Numbered from the stretch's first letter, positions 1 through 6,776 are shown. The stretch is DNA of 7,320 bases from an uncultured Bacilli bacterium (GCA_947625425.1 CANQOH010000051.1:1-7320); one strand, 5' to 3'. Notes: generated by a model from the sequence alone, not told the origin. Numbers and translations are program-made.

Positions 1-254
1 ATTTTAAAGAACCAAGCTAGTTTACCATCAAAGTATTCTTTTTTAGCCATATAGTGAATTACTCTTTTAGTAGCCATAATGGTTAAACATTGATCAAATA
101 AATGTTTATGATTACTAGCAATAAGTAAAGCGCCTTCTTTAGGAATTAGTTCTTTATTTACAATTTTGGGATTATAGTATAAACGGAATAAAACACGCAT
201 GATTGGAGTTAATATTTTATAACCAGTTTCACCTTTAAACTTCTTTTTTGCCAT
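1..254 (-). CDS. plsC: PlsC-type 1-acylglycerol-3-phosphate acyltransferase, N-terminal part (cut by window edge)
   Basis: An open frame begins at ATG 254-252 and runs off the left edge after 84 residues. It starts MAKKKFKGETGYKILTPI and carries the acyltransferase block I motif N48-H49-K-H-L-F-D54 (HX4D), whose His/Asp pair is the catalytic signature of the glycerolipid acyltransferase family. Such enzymes move an acyl chain onto lysophosphatidic acid or another lysophospholipid at the inner membrane face. A strong GGAGG ribosome site at 261-265 lies 6 bases before the start, inside the end of the synthetase gene. The two genes overlap by 20 bases, so they are surely co-transcribed. It resembles the complete acyltransferase at 2021-2602 (both have HX4D followed by a V-I-H-x-x-A-K stretch), so the operon encodes two paralogues. 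Blocks II-IV lie outside the window, so substrate and full length cannot be judged. Family assignment is confident; the exact acceptor is inference. Confidence 0.85.
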   Translation of the reverse strand, partial: MAKKKFKGETGYKILTPIMRVLFRLYYNPKIVNKELIPKEGALLIASNHKHLFDQCLTIMATKRVIHYMAKKEYFDGKLAWFFK

Positions 255-2019
255 TTTTTTCCTCCAAACGTTTTTCAATATTTTCTTGTTGTAGTTTTCT
301 AAAATCAACTTTACCTATCATTGTTTTAGGTAGACTTTTTCTAAATTCAAATTCTTTTGGAATAGAATATGCCGCAAGATTTTTCTTACATAGTTCTAAT
401 AGTTCTTCACGTAATTTAGGTGTATCTTTATATCCTTGTTTTAAAGCGATGTAAGCTTTAGCTACTTCTACTTTATATGGATGAGGGATACCAATGACAG
501 ATGAGTCCATAACAGCTGGATGTTGTTCTAGAACTTCTTCAATTTGGGATGGATAAACATTATATCCTGAGGTAACAATCATACGTTTAATACGTGATTT
601 ATATGAGACAAAGCCATCGTTATCCATGCAACCAATATCACCACTATGCAACCAAACGTTGCCATCTTTATGAATATGTAAGGCTTCATTAGTTTCTTTT
701 TCATTGTTATAGTAACCTAACATAACAGTTGGACCACAAATACATATTTCGCCTTCTTCACCAATTGGCACTTCTTCATCAGTACCAGGTTTAGTAATTG
801 TAACATATGTACCTGGCCATGGAATACCAACTGTTCCTGGACGAGAGGCAAATTTTAAATCGAAAGTTATTGCCGCAACAGCTTCAGTCATACCGTAACC
901 TTGAGTTAAGTTAGTATTAGCACCATGTTCATGTAAAAATTTATTAATATTTTCAACACGTTCAGCATTTAAAGTATCGCCACCGGCAATAACATATTTT
1001 AAATTAGATAAATCTACTTTATCCATACGAGAATTTGTAGTTAAGGCTTCAAATAAAGTTGGAACACCAACTAAAACACTAGGTTTATGTTTAGTTAATA
1101 ATTTATCAAATTCACTAGCTTTAAAGGTTGGTATTAGAACAACTTTAGCTCCAACAGCAAAGGCATCAGTAATACTTACCGATAAACCAAAGCCATGGAA
1201 GATAGGCATTATAGCTAAAATAATGTCTGTTTTATCTAAATCTGGTAAAGCTCTTTCAGCTTGCATAGTAGCAGCATTAAAGTTACCATTTGATAGAACA
1301 ATACCTTTAGGTATTCCTGTACTTCCACCACTATGAAGAATAACAGCTGGGGTATCACGTTTAGTATTTTCTTCAACTTTATCTTTAGAGTAATGTTCAC
1401 CATATTTGATAAAGTCTTTCCAATAGACAAAATCTTCACTTTTCTTTGGTTTTTCGACTTTGTAACCTTGCGTAACTTCGTAACCAATTTTCATTAAAGT
1501 AGACATTGAATCTCTAGCTGAAATAATGATTGTTTTATATACTTCAGTATCAGCTAAAATATTCTTTATCTTACTATAGGTAATATCCATTGCCACTAAC
1601 ATAACTGTTGAATATCTTTGTAAAGCTTCTTTGATTTCATTTTCACTTGATAAAGGATGAATCATGTTAGCAATAGCCCCTATTTTATTAAGAGCATAGA
1701 AAGACATTACAGCTTCTGGAATATTAGCTGATAAAACAGTAACAACATCACCACGACGAATGCCTTGGCTTAAAAATGAACGAGCTATTTTATCAATATT
1801 TTGATAGAATTCATGATAAGTCATTTTAGTACCAAAGTATTCAATGGCAATATGATTTTTATAATTATTTTCTAAAGATTTATCTTTAATATACTTATAA
1901 ATTGAAATATTAGGTACATCAAAATTCATTTGTTGTTTAGAATAATATTTACCCCATTTAGCTTTAGGTTTCTTCTTTAAACCAATAAAGCTAAAAAACT
2001 TCATATCTAAAATTCCCAT
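235..2019 (-). CDS. Long-chain fatty acid--CoA (or ACP) ligase, AMP-binding family
   Basis: The 594-residue ANL-superfamily adenylating enzyme activates a carboxylic acid with ATP to acyl-AMP, then passes the acyl group to CoA or ACP. Visible motifs: the phosphate-binding loop HSGGSTGIPKG (229-239), the adenine-binding QGYGMTE (373-379), HSGD (458-461) with the ribose-binding Asp, the hinge region with R476 and GYNVYP (485-490), and the C-terminal catalytic lysine K570 in PKTMIGK. All key positions look intact and the length suits an FadD-like enzyme. The ATG at 2019-2017 has an AGAGGA ribosome site about 6 bases upstream; an inner ATG (residue 6) has a poorer site. The gene starts 1 base after the upstream acyltransferase stop and overlaps the next acyltransferase by 20 bases. 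This context favours a fatty-acid substrate destined for phospholipid over beta-oxidation. Chain length, and CoA versus ACP as acceptor, cannot be read from the sequence. Confidence 0.9.
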   Translation of the reverse strand: MGILDMKFFSFIGLKKKPKAKWGKYYSKQQMNFDVPNISIYKYIKDKSLENNYKNHIAIEYFGTKMTYHEFYQNIDKIARSFLSQGIRRGDVVTVLSANIPEAVMSFYALNKIGAIANMIHPLSSENEIKEALQRYSTVMLVAMDITYSKIKNILADTEVYKTIIISARDSMSTLMKIGYEVTQGYKVEKPKKSEDFVYWKDFIKYGEHYSKDKVEENTKRDTPAVILHSGGSTGIPKGIVLSNGNFNAATMQAERALPDLDKTDIILAIMPIFHGFGLSVSITDAFAVGAKVVLIPTFKASEFDKLLTKHKPSVLVGVPTLFEALTTNSRMDKVDLSNLKYVIAGGDTLNAERVENINKFLHEHGANTNLTQGYGMTEAVAAITFDLKFASRPGTVGIPWPGTYVTITKPGTDEEVPIGEEGEICICGPTVMLGYYNNEKETNEALHIHKDGNVWLHSGDIGCMDNDGFVSYKSRIKRMIVTSGYNVYPSQIEEVLEQHPAVMDSSVIGIPHPYKVEVAKAYIALKQGYKDTPKLREELLELCKKNLAAYSIPKEFEFRKSLPKTMIGKVDFRKLQQENIEKRLEEKNGKKEV

Positions 2020-2020
2020 A

Positions 2021-2602
2021 TTATTTCCTCTTTTCTTCTAATTTTTTACTAATTATTTGCATTAATTTCTCATTTTCTTTAGTTAAATCATCTGATTTTA
2101 TTTTATATGGTTTTAAAAATTCAATAGTTAAGTTATTTTTAAATGGTTTGTACTTACCAGTAATAACAAATGGAACAAGATATGAATTAGTATCATGAGC
2201 CATTTTAACAGAACCTATTTTAAAAGGCATGATGATGTCTTTAGTACGATTAATAGTTCCTTCAGGGAAAATCCCAATTACTTTATTATCTTTTAAAGCT
2301 TCAATAGCATTATTTAAAGCACCTTTATCGTGAATAGAACGATCAACAGGAATGATGGCCATATTCTTAAAGATGACTTTTTTCCAACCTTTTAGTAAAG
2401 AGTCTTTAGCTAAAAAATGAATAACATCTTTAGTACATGTAACTAATAAAACACTATCAAAATTATTAGTATGATTACCACTTAAAACATAAGGTCCTTG
2501 TTTAGGTAAATTATCTAAACCTATATATGTCGGATGAAAAACCACTTTCATAAAAACATTAAGTAAAGGTCTTATCAATTTATAAAACATTGGGTCTTTC
2601 AT
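2021..2602 (-). CDS. plsC: PlsC-type 1-acylglycerol-3-phosphate acyltransferase
   Basis: This complete 193-residue acyltransferase has the family blocks in order: NHTNNFD with catalytic H44 and D49 (HX4D), an I-P-V-D-R segment at 84-88 (block II), FPEGT at 112-116 (block III, acceptor phosphate binding), and V-P-F at 143-145 (block IV). The hydrophobic amphipathic N-terminus (about 6-23) suits peripheral attachment to the inner membrane face. The expected reaction is transfer of an acyl group to the sn-2 position of lysophosphatidic acid to give phosphatidic acid. The short length is normal for minimal bacterial PlsC proteins. The ATG at 2602-2600 has an AAGGA site about 9 bases upstream. It is first in the operon with the acyl ligase and a second acyltransferase, so it may use acyl-CoA/ACP made by that ligase. 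A lysophospholipid acceptor other than LPA is possible. Confidence 0.9.
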   Translation of the reverse strand: MKDPMFYKLIRPLLNVFMKVVFHPTYIGLDNLPKQGPYVLSGNHTNNFDSVLLVTCTKDVIHFLAKDSLLKGWKKVIFKNMAIIPVDRSIHDKGALNNAIEALKDNKVIGIFPEGTINRTKDIIMPFKIGSVKMAHDTNSYLVPFVITGKYKPFKNNLTIEFLKPYKIKSDDLTKENEKLMQIISKKLEEKRK

Positions 2603-2645
2603 TATATCGCATCCTTTATAAATATATTAATGAATTTATATATTT

Positions 2646-2674
2646 ATTTTATCATATATTAGAAAGATATTCTA
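2646..2674 (-). promoter_or_regulatory. Putative promoter of the acyltransferase-ligase operon
   Basis: On the minus strand an extended -10, TGA then TAAAAT (TAAAAT at 2651-2646), lies about 45 bases before the first acyltransferase. A weak -35 match TAGAAT sits 17 bases upstream (2674-2669). The same TGATAAAAT string occurs in the cold-shock gene promoter. The region is so AT-rich that chance matches are likely. Confidence 0.4.
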
Positions 2675-2680
2675 TTAAAG

Positions 2681-2703
2681 AAAAAACAGATTTATTATCT
2701 GTT
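2681..2703 (-). terminator. Rho-independent terminator of the zinc-ribbon gene
   Basis: On the minus strand AACAGAT (2703-2697) and ATCTGTT (2691-2685) form a 7-bp stem with a 5-base loop. It runs directly into a U tract given by the A run 2681-2686. The stop codon TAA (2697-2695) lies at the stem-loop junction, so the hairpin begins inside the coding sequence. It should separate this gene from the lipid operon. Confidence 0.75.
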
Positions 2704-3396
2704 ATTGTATCTTGTTAAATTATAACGTAAATCAAGGGTTTTATTATAAGCAATAGCTGTATCATTATCTTTGATGATTAGTAAGTACCACCATGTTTCA
2801 TTATCTTTTAATTTAGTAGATGTAATGTCTTGTTTATTTTTTATTAATAAGGAAGGAAATAAATTTATAGAATAGACATTGTCTAACGATAAATCATCAC
2901 CAAATGTTTGATGAAATTCTTCTTCAGTATAGCCCATTTCTGCTAAAGCTTCTAAACCTTTTTTATAATCATATGTTCCTTTGTAATAATTATCATTTTG
3001 GTTTAGATAAGAATCATACCAATAAAAGTTATCATCGTTGGCAAAGAAAAATAAATTGTTATTTTGATCTGTCCAACTACCTAGTTCACTTACTTCAATA
3101 TATTGTTGTTCTTCAATTGTTTCTTCTGGAATAGTTGATGTCTTTTTACTACTTAAATAATTATCTAGTAAGACTAAATTTATTAAAATTAAAGCAATAA
3201 TAAAAAATATAATAAGAGTGTTTGATGATAAGACTGATGAACTTCTTCTAGATAAATGAGTCTTTTTAACTTTTAAAGGGACTTTTTTTAATTGAAAGTC
3301 ATTAGAAGGTTTAGGATTTACTACTTTTTGATGACAAAAAGGACATTTAGTTGTATTTTTAGCTATTTTTTGGCCACATTTTGAACAAATTGCCAT
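2695..3396 (-). CDS. Membrane-anchored zinc-ribbon protein of unknown function
   Basis: The 233-residue protein has three visible parts. Residues 1-24 form a zinc ribbon with C4-x-x-C7 and C18-x-x-C21. Residues 36-51 are strongly basic, followed by one hydrophobic helix (about 60-78). The rest is an acidic, aromatic-rich domain (about 100-233). The basic flank predicts the zinc ribbon inside the cell and the C-terminal domain outside. That domain begins with G-S-W (106-108) and has a Y-x-x-D repeat region and Y-K-G-T-Y (138-142), suggestive of a small beta-rich fold. I do not recognise the family and assign no function. The ATG at 3396-3394 has an AAGGTGG site about 6 bases upstream. It sits 53 bases downstream of the cation transporter gene, whose terminator lies between them; no clear promoter of its own is visible in that gap. 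Zinc-ribbon/single-helix proteins of this design are common in Bacillota. I am sure it is a gene, not what it does. Confidence 0.8.
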   Translation of the reverse strand: MAICSKCGQKIAKNTTKCPFCHQKVVNPKPSNDFQLKKVPLKVKKTHLSRRSSSVLSSNTLIIFFIIALILINLVLLDNYLSSKKTSTIPEETIEEQQYIEVSELGSWTDQNNNLFFFANDDNFYWYDSYLNQNDNYYKGTYDYKKGLEALAEMGYTEEEFHQTFGDDLSLDNVYSINLFPSLLIKNKQDITSTKLKDNETWWYLLIIKDNDTAIAYNKTLDLRYNLTRYNNR

Positions 3397-3442
3397 AAGA
3401 CCACCTTCTATTCTCTATTACTAATATTAACAAAAAAAGTTT

Positions 3443-3465
3443 AAAAAAACTACTCTTTAGTAGTC
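3443..3465 (-). terminator. Rho-independent terminator of the cation transporter gene
   Basis: On the minus strand ACTACT (3464-3459), loop AAAG and AGTAGT (3454-3449) form a perfect 6-bp stem followed by seven U residues. The last codons of the transporter (T-T-K-E) and its TAG stop (3452-3450) are themselves the hairpin. Confidence 0.8.
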
Positions 3466-4328
3466 TTTTCTTCTAATTTATGACTTAAATTAATATCAAT
3501 AAATTTTATATGATATCTTAATTTCTTAATTTTATTTCTAATCTCTGATTCAATTGTTAATAATTTATAAACTCTAATATTTTTTAAAATATTAACATAT
3601 AACTCTAAAGTATAATAATTACCATTTCGAACTAATTCCATATCTTTAAAAGTTACTTCATCATATTTATTTAAAATAGATTTTATTTTAGTTTCAATTT
3701 CATAATTATCTTCTACTTCACCTAGTAGTGATAGAATATTATCTTTATATAAACCAACAGCGGTTTTGATAATTAATAAACCTAAGATAACGCCACCTAC
3801 TGTGTCGGCATACTTAAGGATTTCAATTTGATTAGAGAATTGAGTAAGAATGATAATAATAACAACACCTAGAGAAGTTATCATATCATCTTCTGATTCT
3901 TTACTAGTTGTGATTAAAATAGGACTATTGTGTTTTAAACCTTTCATCATTAAAAAACGAGAGTTAATTAATTTTAAAATAATTGTGAATATAATAACAA
4001 TTATCCACAAGACACTAATAGGATGCGAGGGATTAACAATACTATTATAAACAGTATATGCACCCATTAAAAAGATAACTGTAGCAATAAATAAATCGAT
4101 AATATATTGAACACGACCAAAACCATCTGGATATTTTTTATTAGCTTTTTTGTAACTTAATTTTGTACCAAAATAAGCAATTATATCGGTTATAAAACCA
4201 GATATGGAATGGAAGCCATCAGCTATCATTGATTTACTTTGACAATAAACACCAACTAGTAATTTAGTAGAAGAACAAATAAAATTAATAAGCATACTAA
4301 ATATTAAAGGTTTACTTTCTTCTTTCAT
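3450..4328 (-). CDS. Cation diffusion facilitator (CDF) family metal transporter
   Basis: This 292-residue protein has the CDF layout. About six membrane helices (roughly 8-28, 38-56, 76-96, 105-123, 148-164, 173-192) are followed by a cytoplasmic domain (about 205-285) of the type that dimerises and senses metal. The family usually exports Zn2+, Mn2+ or Fe2+ by proton exchange. Family-like segments are A-D-G-F-H-S (36-41) in helix 2, Y-P-D-G-F-G-R (66-72) after it, and S-K-E-S-E-D-D (142-148) leading into helix 5. Several positions differ from the textbook pattern: the helix 2 HxxxD reads H40-S-I-S-G44, helix 5 HxxxD reads E144-S-E-D-D148, and the G-H-G-R loop reads G-F-G-R. Some of these may be subfamily traits. 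The substrate therefore cannot be inferred. The ATG at 4328-4326 has a weak AAGTGA-type ribosome site. It is probably a single-gene unit with its own promoter and terminator. Confidence 0.85.
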   Translation of the reverse strand: MKEESKPLIFSMLINFICSSTKLLVGVYCQSKSMIADGFHSISGFITDIIAYFGTKLSYKKANKKYPDGFGRVQYIIDLFIATVIFLMGAYTVYNSIVNPSHPISVLWIIVIIFTIILKLINSRFLMMKGLKHNSPILITTSKESEDDMITSLGVVIIIILTQFSNQIEILKYADTVGGVILGLLIIKTAVGLYKDNILSLLGEVEDNYEIETKIKSILNKYDEVTFKDMELVRNGNYYTLELYVNILKNIRVYKLLTIESEIRNKIKKLRYHIKFIDINLSHKLEEKTTKE

Positions 4329-4348
4329 ATAAACATCACTTCTTTTTT

Positions 4349-4378
4349 ATTGTACCACAAAATATGGGATAGTTTGAA
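4349..4378 (-). promoter_or_regulatory. Putative promoter of the cation transporter gene
   Basis: On the minus strand an extended -10 TGGTACAAT (TACAAT at 4354-4349) has a possible -35 TTCAAA at 4378-4373, spacing 18. It would start transcription about 15 bases before the likely ribosome site. No operator-like palindrome for a metal regulator is obvious in the 92-base gap. Confidence 0.5.
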
Positions 4379-4412
4379 TTAAGTATTTAAAAAGTGTTAA
4401 GTAGTTTTATAT

Positions 4413-4440
4413 AAAAAACATCACTTATTAATAGTGACGT
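4413..4440 (-). terminator. Rho-independent terminator of the CapA-family gene
   Basis: On the minus strand ACGTCACT (4440-4433), a 7-base loop and AGTGATGT (4425-4418) form an 8-bp stem with one G-U pair, followed by six U residues (A run 4413-4418). The TGA stop (4423-4421) lies inside the 3' arm, which supports TGA being a true stop in this genome. Confidence 0.8.
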
Positions 4441-5530
4441 TTTTACTATGAGCTTGAACTAGATCAAGGATTTTTTGTCTTTCTTCACCTTCCGCTAAAC
4501 GAGGTTTATAATTATTTATTGGTTTAGGAGTTGAAGATAACATAGCAGGTATAACCTCAATTTTAGATTCGGTTAATTTTTTATTAGTAAAAGTTAAATC
4601 AGTATGGAAGACCATTGTTTCATAGTATGTTGGATTCCAGTGACCACCAAAAGTAAAGTTACCTAAACTATAAACAATATATTTACCATTATATAATTCA
4701 ATACCTTGAAGGCAATGAGTATGATGACCTATAATTAAATCTGCACCATTATCTATTGCATAATGAGCTAGACTTTCTTGAGATTTACTTTGTTGGAAGG
4801 CTAATTCTATTCCCCAGTGATAAGTCATAATAATCATATCGACATTTTGACTTTTTAAATAATTAAGAGCTTTTAAAGTATCTGGTTTACAATCTGCTAC
4901 TTCATCTTCCGCACAATATAAACCAGCCATACCTATTCTAAGACCTTTTATTTCGTATATATAATAGTTATCAATACCATAGAATGGTAAATTTACATTA
5001 TTTAGATTATCTTTAGTATCTTGATAACCTTTTTCACCATAATCATAGATGTGATTATTAGCGATGTTAACAACATCAATACTTGAACCAGTTAATATTT
5101 TTAAGTATTCGGCTGGGGCTTTAAAGTTAAAAACTTTTTTTACACGATAACTTTCATCAGCATCGGTAATAGCCGTTTCTAAGTTGGCGATAGTTATATC
5201 ATCTTTAGAAAATAATTCACGGAAATTTTCTAGGAAGTAATCTGGACCATTAGCTTCAAATACTTTATCGTAACCACGTTCACCATAATTAAAATGGGTA
5301 TCTCGATTAAGAAGACAATCACCTATTGCATTAATACTTATACTGATTTTTTCTTCTTTTGGTTTATTAGGGACCGGTTGTTCGACTACCACAGAATCTA
5401 TTGGTGTTTTTAAAGACTTATCATTTTTATATTGATGATAGTATTTAATAACAAAAGGACTGGCGACTGCACAGATTAAACAAATTAATATAACAATTAT
5501 AATTATTTTTCCTACTTTTTTTAACTTCAT
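4421..5530 (-). CDS. CapA/PgsA-family membrane-anchored metallophosphatase-like protein
   Basis: From the ATG at 5530-5528 the protein has 369 residues. One N-terminal hydrophobic helix (about 8-28) after a basic start makes an uncleaved anchor, then a linker (about 35-60), then a PGA_cap domain outside the cell. The calcineurin-like metal-site motifs are complete: G-D71, N-L-E119, N158-N-H160 with I-Y-D163-Y-G, H238-W-G, G-H-H-T-H272 and S-L-G-N291-F. The family includes PgsA/CapA of the poly-gamma-glutamate capsule system, but many members occur without capsule genes. None of capB, capC or capD is seen here, so a capsule role is not supported; a surface polymer or cell-envelope phosphoester/amide role is open. 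A GTG at 5539-5537 would add three residues, but it lies inside the probable ribosome site AAGTGG (5541-5536), so the ATG is preferred. Own promoter and terminator; divergent from tRNA-Arg. Confidence 0.85.
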   Translation of the reverse strand: MKLKKVGKIIIIVILICLICAVASPFVIKYYHQYKNDKSLKTPIDSVVVEQPVPNKPKEEKISISINAIGDCLLNRDTHFNYGERGYDKVFEANGPDYFLENFRELFSKDDITIANLETAITDADESYRVKKVFNFKAPAEYLKILTGSSIDVVNIANNHIYDYGEKGYQDTKDNLNNVNLPFYGIDNYYIYEIKGLRIGMAGLYCAEDEVADCKPDTLKALNYLKSQNVDMIIMTYHWGIELAFQQSKSQESLAHYAIDNGADLIIGHHTHCLQGIELYNGKYIVYSLGNFTFGGHWNPTYYETMVFHTDLTFTNKKLTESKIEVIPAMLSSTPKPINNYKPRLAEGEERQKILDLVQAHSKNVTINK

Positions 5531-5535
5531 ATAAA

Positions 5536-5541
5536 CCACTT
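5536..5541 (-). promoter_or_regulatory. Ribosome binding site deciding the CapA-family start
   Basis: AAGTGG on the minus strand lies 5 bases before the ATG at 5530-5528. The alternative GTG start overlaps this site and has only an A-rich stretch before it. The leader closely resembles that of the cation transporter (AAGTGATG then TTTATATG). Confidence 0.55.
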
Positions 5542-5557
5542 TTCTTATTCTATTACT

Positions 5558-5586
5558 AGTATATATAATTTTTTAAAATAATACAA
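5558..5586 (-). promoter_or_regulatory. Promoter of the CapA-family gene
   Basis: On the minus strand TTGTAT (-35, 5586-5581) and TATACT (-10, 5563-5558) have the ideal 17-base spacing, placing the start about 20 bases before the ATG. It lacks the TG extension seen in the other promoters here but has the best -35 spacing. Confidence 0.65.
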
Positions 5587-5587
5587 T

Positions 5588-5617
5588 TTGTTTTTTATAT
5601 TTTAATTATGTTATAAT
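5588..5617 (+). promoter_or_regulatory. Promoter of tRNA-Arg
   Basis: A consensus TATAAT (5612-5617) with a TG extension (5609-5610) is preceded by TTGTTT (5588-5593), spacing 18. Transcription would begin near 5624, leaving a leader of roughly 8 bases before the mature tRNA end. The perfect extended -10 suits strong stable-RNA expression. Confidence 0.75.
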
Positions 5618-5631
5618 ATTTCAGTACTTAA

Positions 5632-5708
5632 GTCCTCGTAGCTCAGTAGGATAGAGCAATCGCCTCCTAAGCGATAGGTCGGCAGTTCGATTCTGCCTGG
5701 GGACGCCA
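5632..5708 (+). tRNA. tRNA-Arg (anticodon CCU)
   Basis: The 77-base cloverleaf is complete. The acceptor arm GTCCTCG pairs with TGGGGAC (two G-U pairs). The D stem is GCTC/GAGC, and the anticodon stem ATCGC/GCGAT has loop CTCCTAA. The anticodon CCT is at 5666-5668, the variable loop is 5 bases, and the T stem GGCAG/CTGCC has loop TTCGATT. Discriminator G and an encoded CCA (5706-5708) follow. It decodes AGG. It stands alone, with its own promoter just upstream and a bidirectional terminator 12 bases downstream. Confidence 0.97.
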
Positions 5709-5716
5709 TTAAATAA

Positions 5717-5746
5717 CAAAAAGTCTTGGTTTACAAGGCTTTTTTT
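5717..5746. terminator. Bidirectional terminator between tRNA-Arg and the convergent membrane-protein gene
   Basis: AAGTCTTG (5721-5728), loop GTTTA and CAAGGCTT (5734-5741) form an 8-bp stem with one G-U pair. Reading rightwards it is followed by a T run to 5746 and ends the tRNA transcript. Reading leftwards it is followed by TTTTTG and ends the convergent gene, whose stop codon (5747-5745) abuts the T run. It serves both strands. Confidence 0.85.
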
Positions 5747-6776
5747 ATTTGATGATACTCGTCTTTGGATCAGTATCAACATTGGTAAAATACCAAGAGT
5801 AGTTTAAATTGTTACCACGGCAGGTATCTGCTTCACAAGGTAGAATGTTTAAAAGAAATTCTTCTTTATTATGGGCACCATAGGAGTTTTCACTTTCAAC
5901 ATAACCAGTAAATGAGAAACGATGGTCATAGGAATTATAACTTAAGTTGTCATAAGTAAACTTAGCGGAACTTGGAGATTTTAATTTACCTTTAATATCA
6001 TTTTCAAAATTACTTTTTAAATCTGGAGCTGGTTCATCGGAATACATGGCATTTAAGAAAATATAATTATAATCTTCAACTTGCTTTTTATTTTCATAAA
6101 GAGTTATTTCGGTTTCGTCATTAAATTGCCAATAAATACGTTCTATCTTGGTTTCATCTCTATCATTTACGACCATTTTTGTTGCGTTGGGTGGAAAATA
6201 CATACTATCACAAGTAACATACACATTAATAAAATATTCGTTATCTTTGTTTTCATCTTTCCAAATACCATATAGTTTTAAACAATCTTCACTATCCTTA
6301 TCTTTACGTAGAGCATAATAAAGGTTATTTAATAAATCTTTAGCTTCACCTTTATTGTAATCACCTAAGTTAATAACTTCACGAAGATCACTATCATAAC
6401 CGATGTTAGCACGTTTTATTATTGTAACTGTATAATTAATACTAAAGATTAAACCACATATGATAGCAGGTATAGAAAGAATACTAATCATTTTCTTAAG
6501 ATCTTTTCTAATTTTATTATTCTTAATATTAAAAACAATTAAAGATATCGTATTTATGATTAAAGATAATAAAATAAAGAACTCTTCAAAGAAAGAATCG
6601 GCTTTTTCGAAGACAAAAATGATAGAAAGACCGAGAACCAATTGATAAATAATTAATGATATTTTGATAATTGTATAATGACGATGGTCACAAATAAGAC
6701 TGAAGACAAAAAGAGTGACACTTAGACATAGAGCAATAAATAGAATGACTTTTAGTAATAATCCAACATATAACAT
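5745..6776 (-). CDS. Four-helix membrane protein with extracytoplasmic domain, function unknown
   Basis: The 343-residue protein has four hydrophobic helices (about 5-29, 36-57, 64-84, 96-119), then about 220 polar residues predicted outside the cell. The outer part shows C165, C189, C314 and C319, which could form disulphides. It also has a segment with L-K-S-P-S-S-A-K-F (265-273) followed by G-Y-V-E-S-E-N-S-Y-G-A (291-301). From memory this pairing (LKSPSxAKF ... V-x-x-x-N-S-F/Y-G-A) recurs at the end of many secreted or membrane-tethered bacterial proteins of unknown role; no reaction is known to me. The ATG at 6776-6774 has a strong AAGGAG site 8 bases upstream. It is likely a single-gene unit, convergent with tRNA-Arg and 104 bases downstream of the cold-shock gene. 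It is real by ribosome site, promoter and terminator; function unassigned. Confidence 0.8.
   Translation of the reverse strand: MLYVGLLLKVILFIALCLSVTLFVFSLICDHRHYTIIKISLIIYQLVLGLSIIFVFEKADSFFEEFFILLSLIINTISLIVFNIKNNKIRKDLKKMISILSIPAIICGLIFSINYTVTIIKRANIGYDSDLREVINLGDYNKGEAKDLLNNLYYALRKDKDSEDCLKLYGIWKDENKDNEYFINVYVTCDSMYFPPNATKMVVNDRDETKIERIYWQFNDETEITLYENKKQVEDYNYIFLNAMYSDEPAPDLKSNFENDIKGKLKSPSSAKFTYDNLSYNSYDHRFSFTGYVESENSYGAHNKEEFLLNILPCEADTCRGNNLNYSWYFTNVDTDPKTSIIK

Noticed and set aside
1236..1487. 83-residue minus-strand frame inside the acyl ligase gene
   Set aside because: It is fully nested in another frame of the ligase, covering its conserved ATP-binding region, and has a low-complexity Lys/Leu/Ile composition.
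4349..4411. Metal-regulator operator upstream of the cation transporter
   Set aside because: No convincing palindrome beyond AT-rich chance matches and the neighbouring terminator was visible.
4421..5530. Capsule (poly-gamma-glutamate) operon
   Set aside because: Only the CapA-like protein is present, with its own promoter and terminator; no synthetase or transport partners are in the window.
5531..5539. GTG start for the CapA-family protein, adding M-V-Y
   Set aside because: The GTG falls within the probable ribosome site AAGTGG that serves the ATG at 5530, and has no better site of its own.
248..6645. Several 61-76 residue open frames on the plus strand (248-454, 2904-3134, 3850-4050, 6081-6275, 6460-6645)
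   Set aside because: Each lies antisense inside a well-supported minus-strand gene, none has recognisable domains, and their compositions look like reverse-complement shadows.
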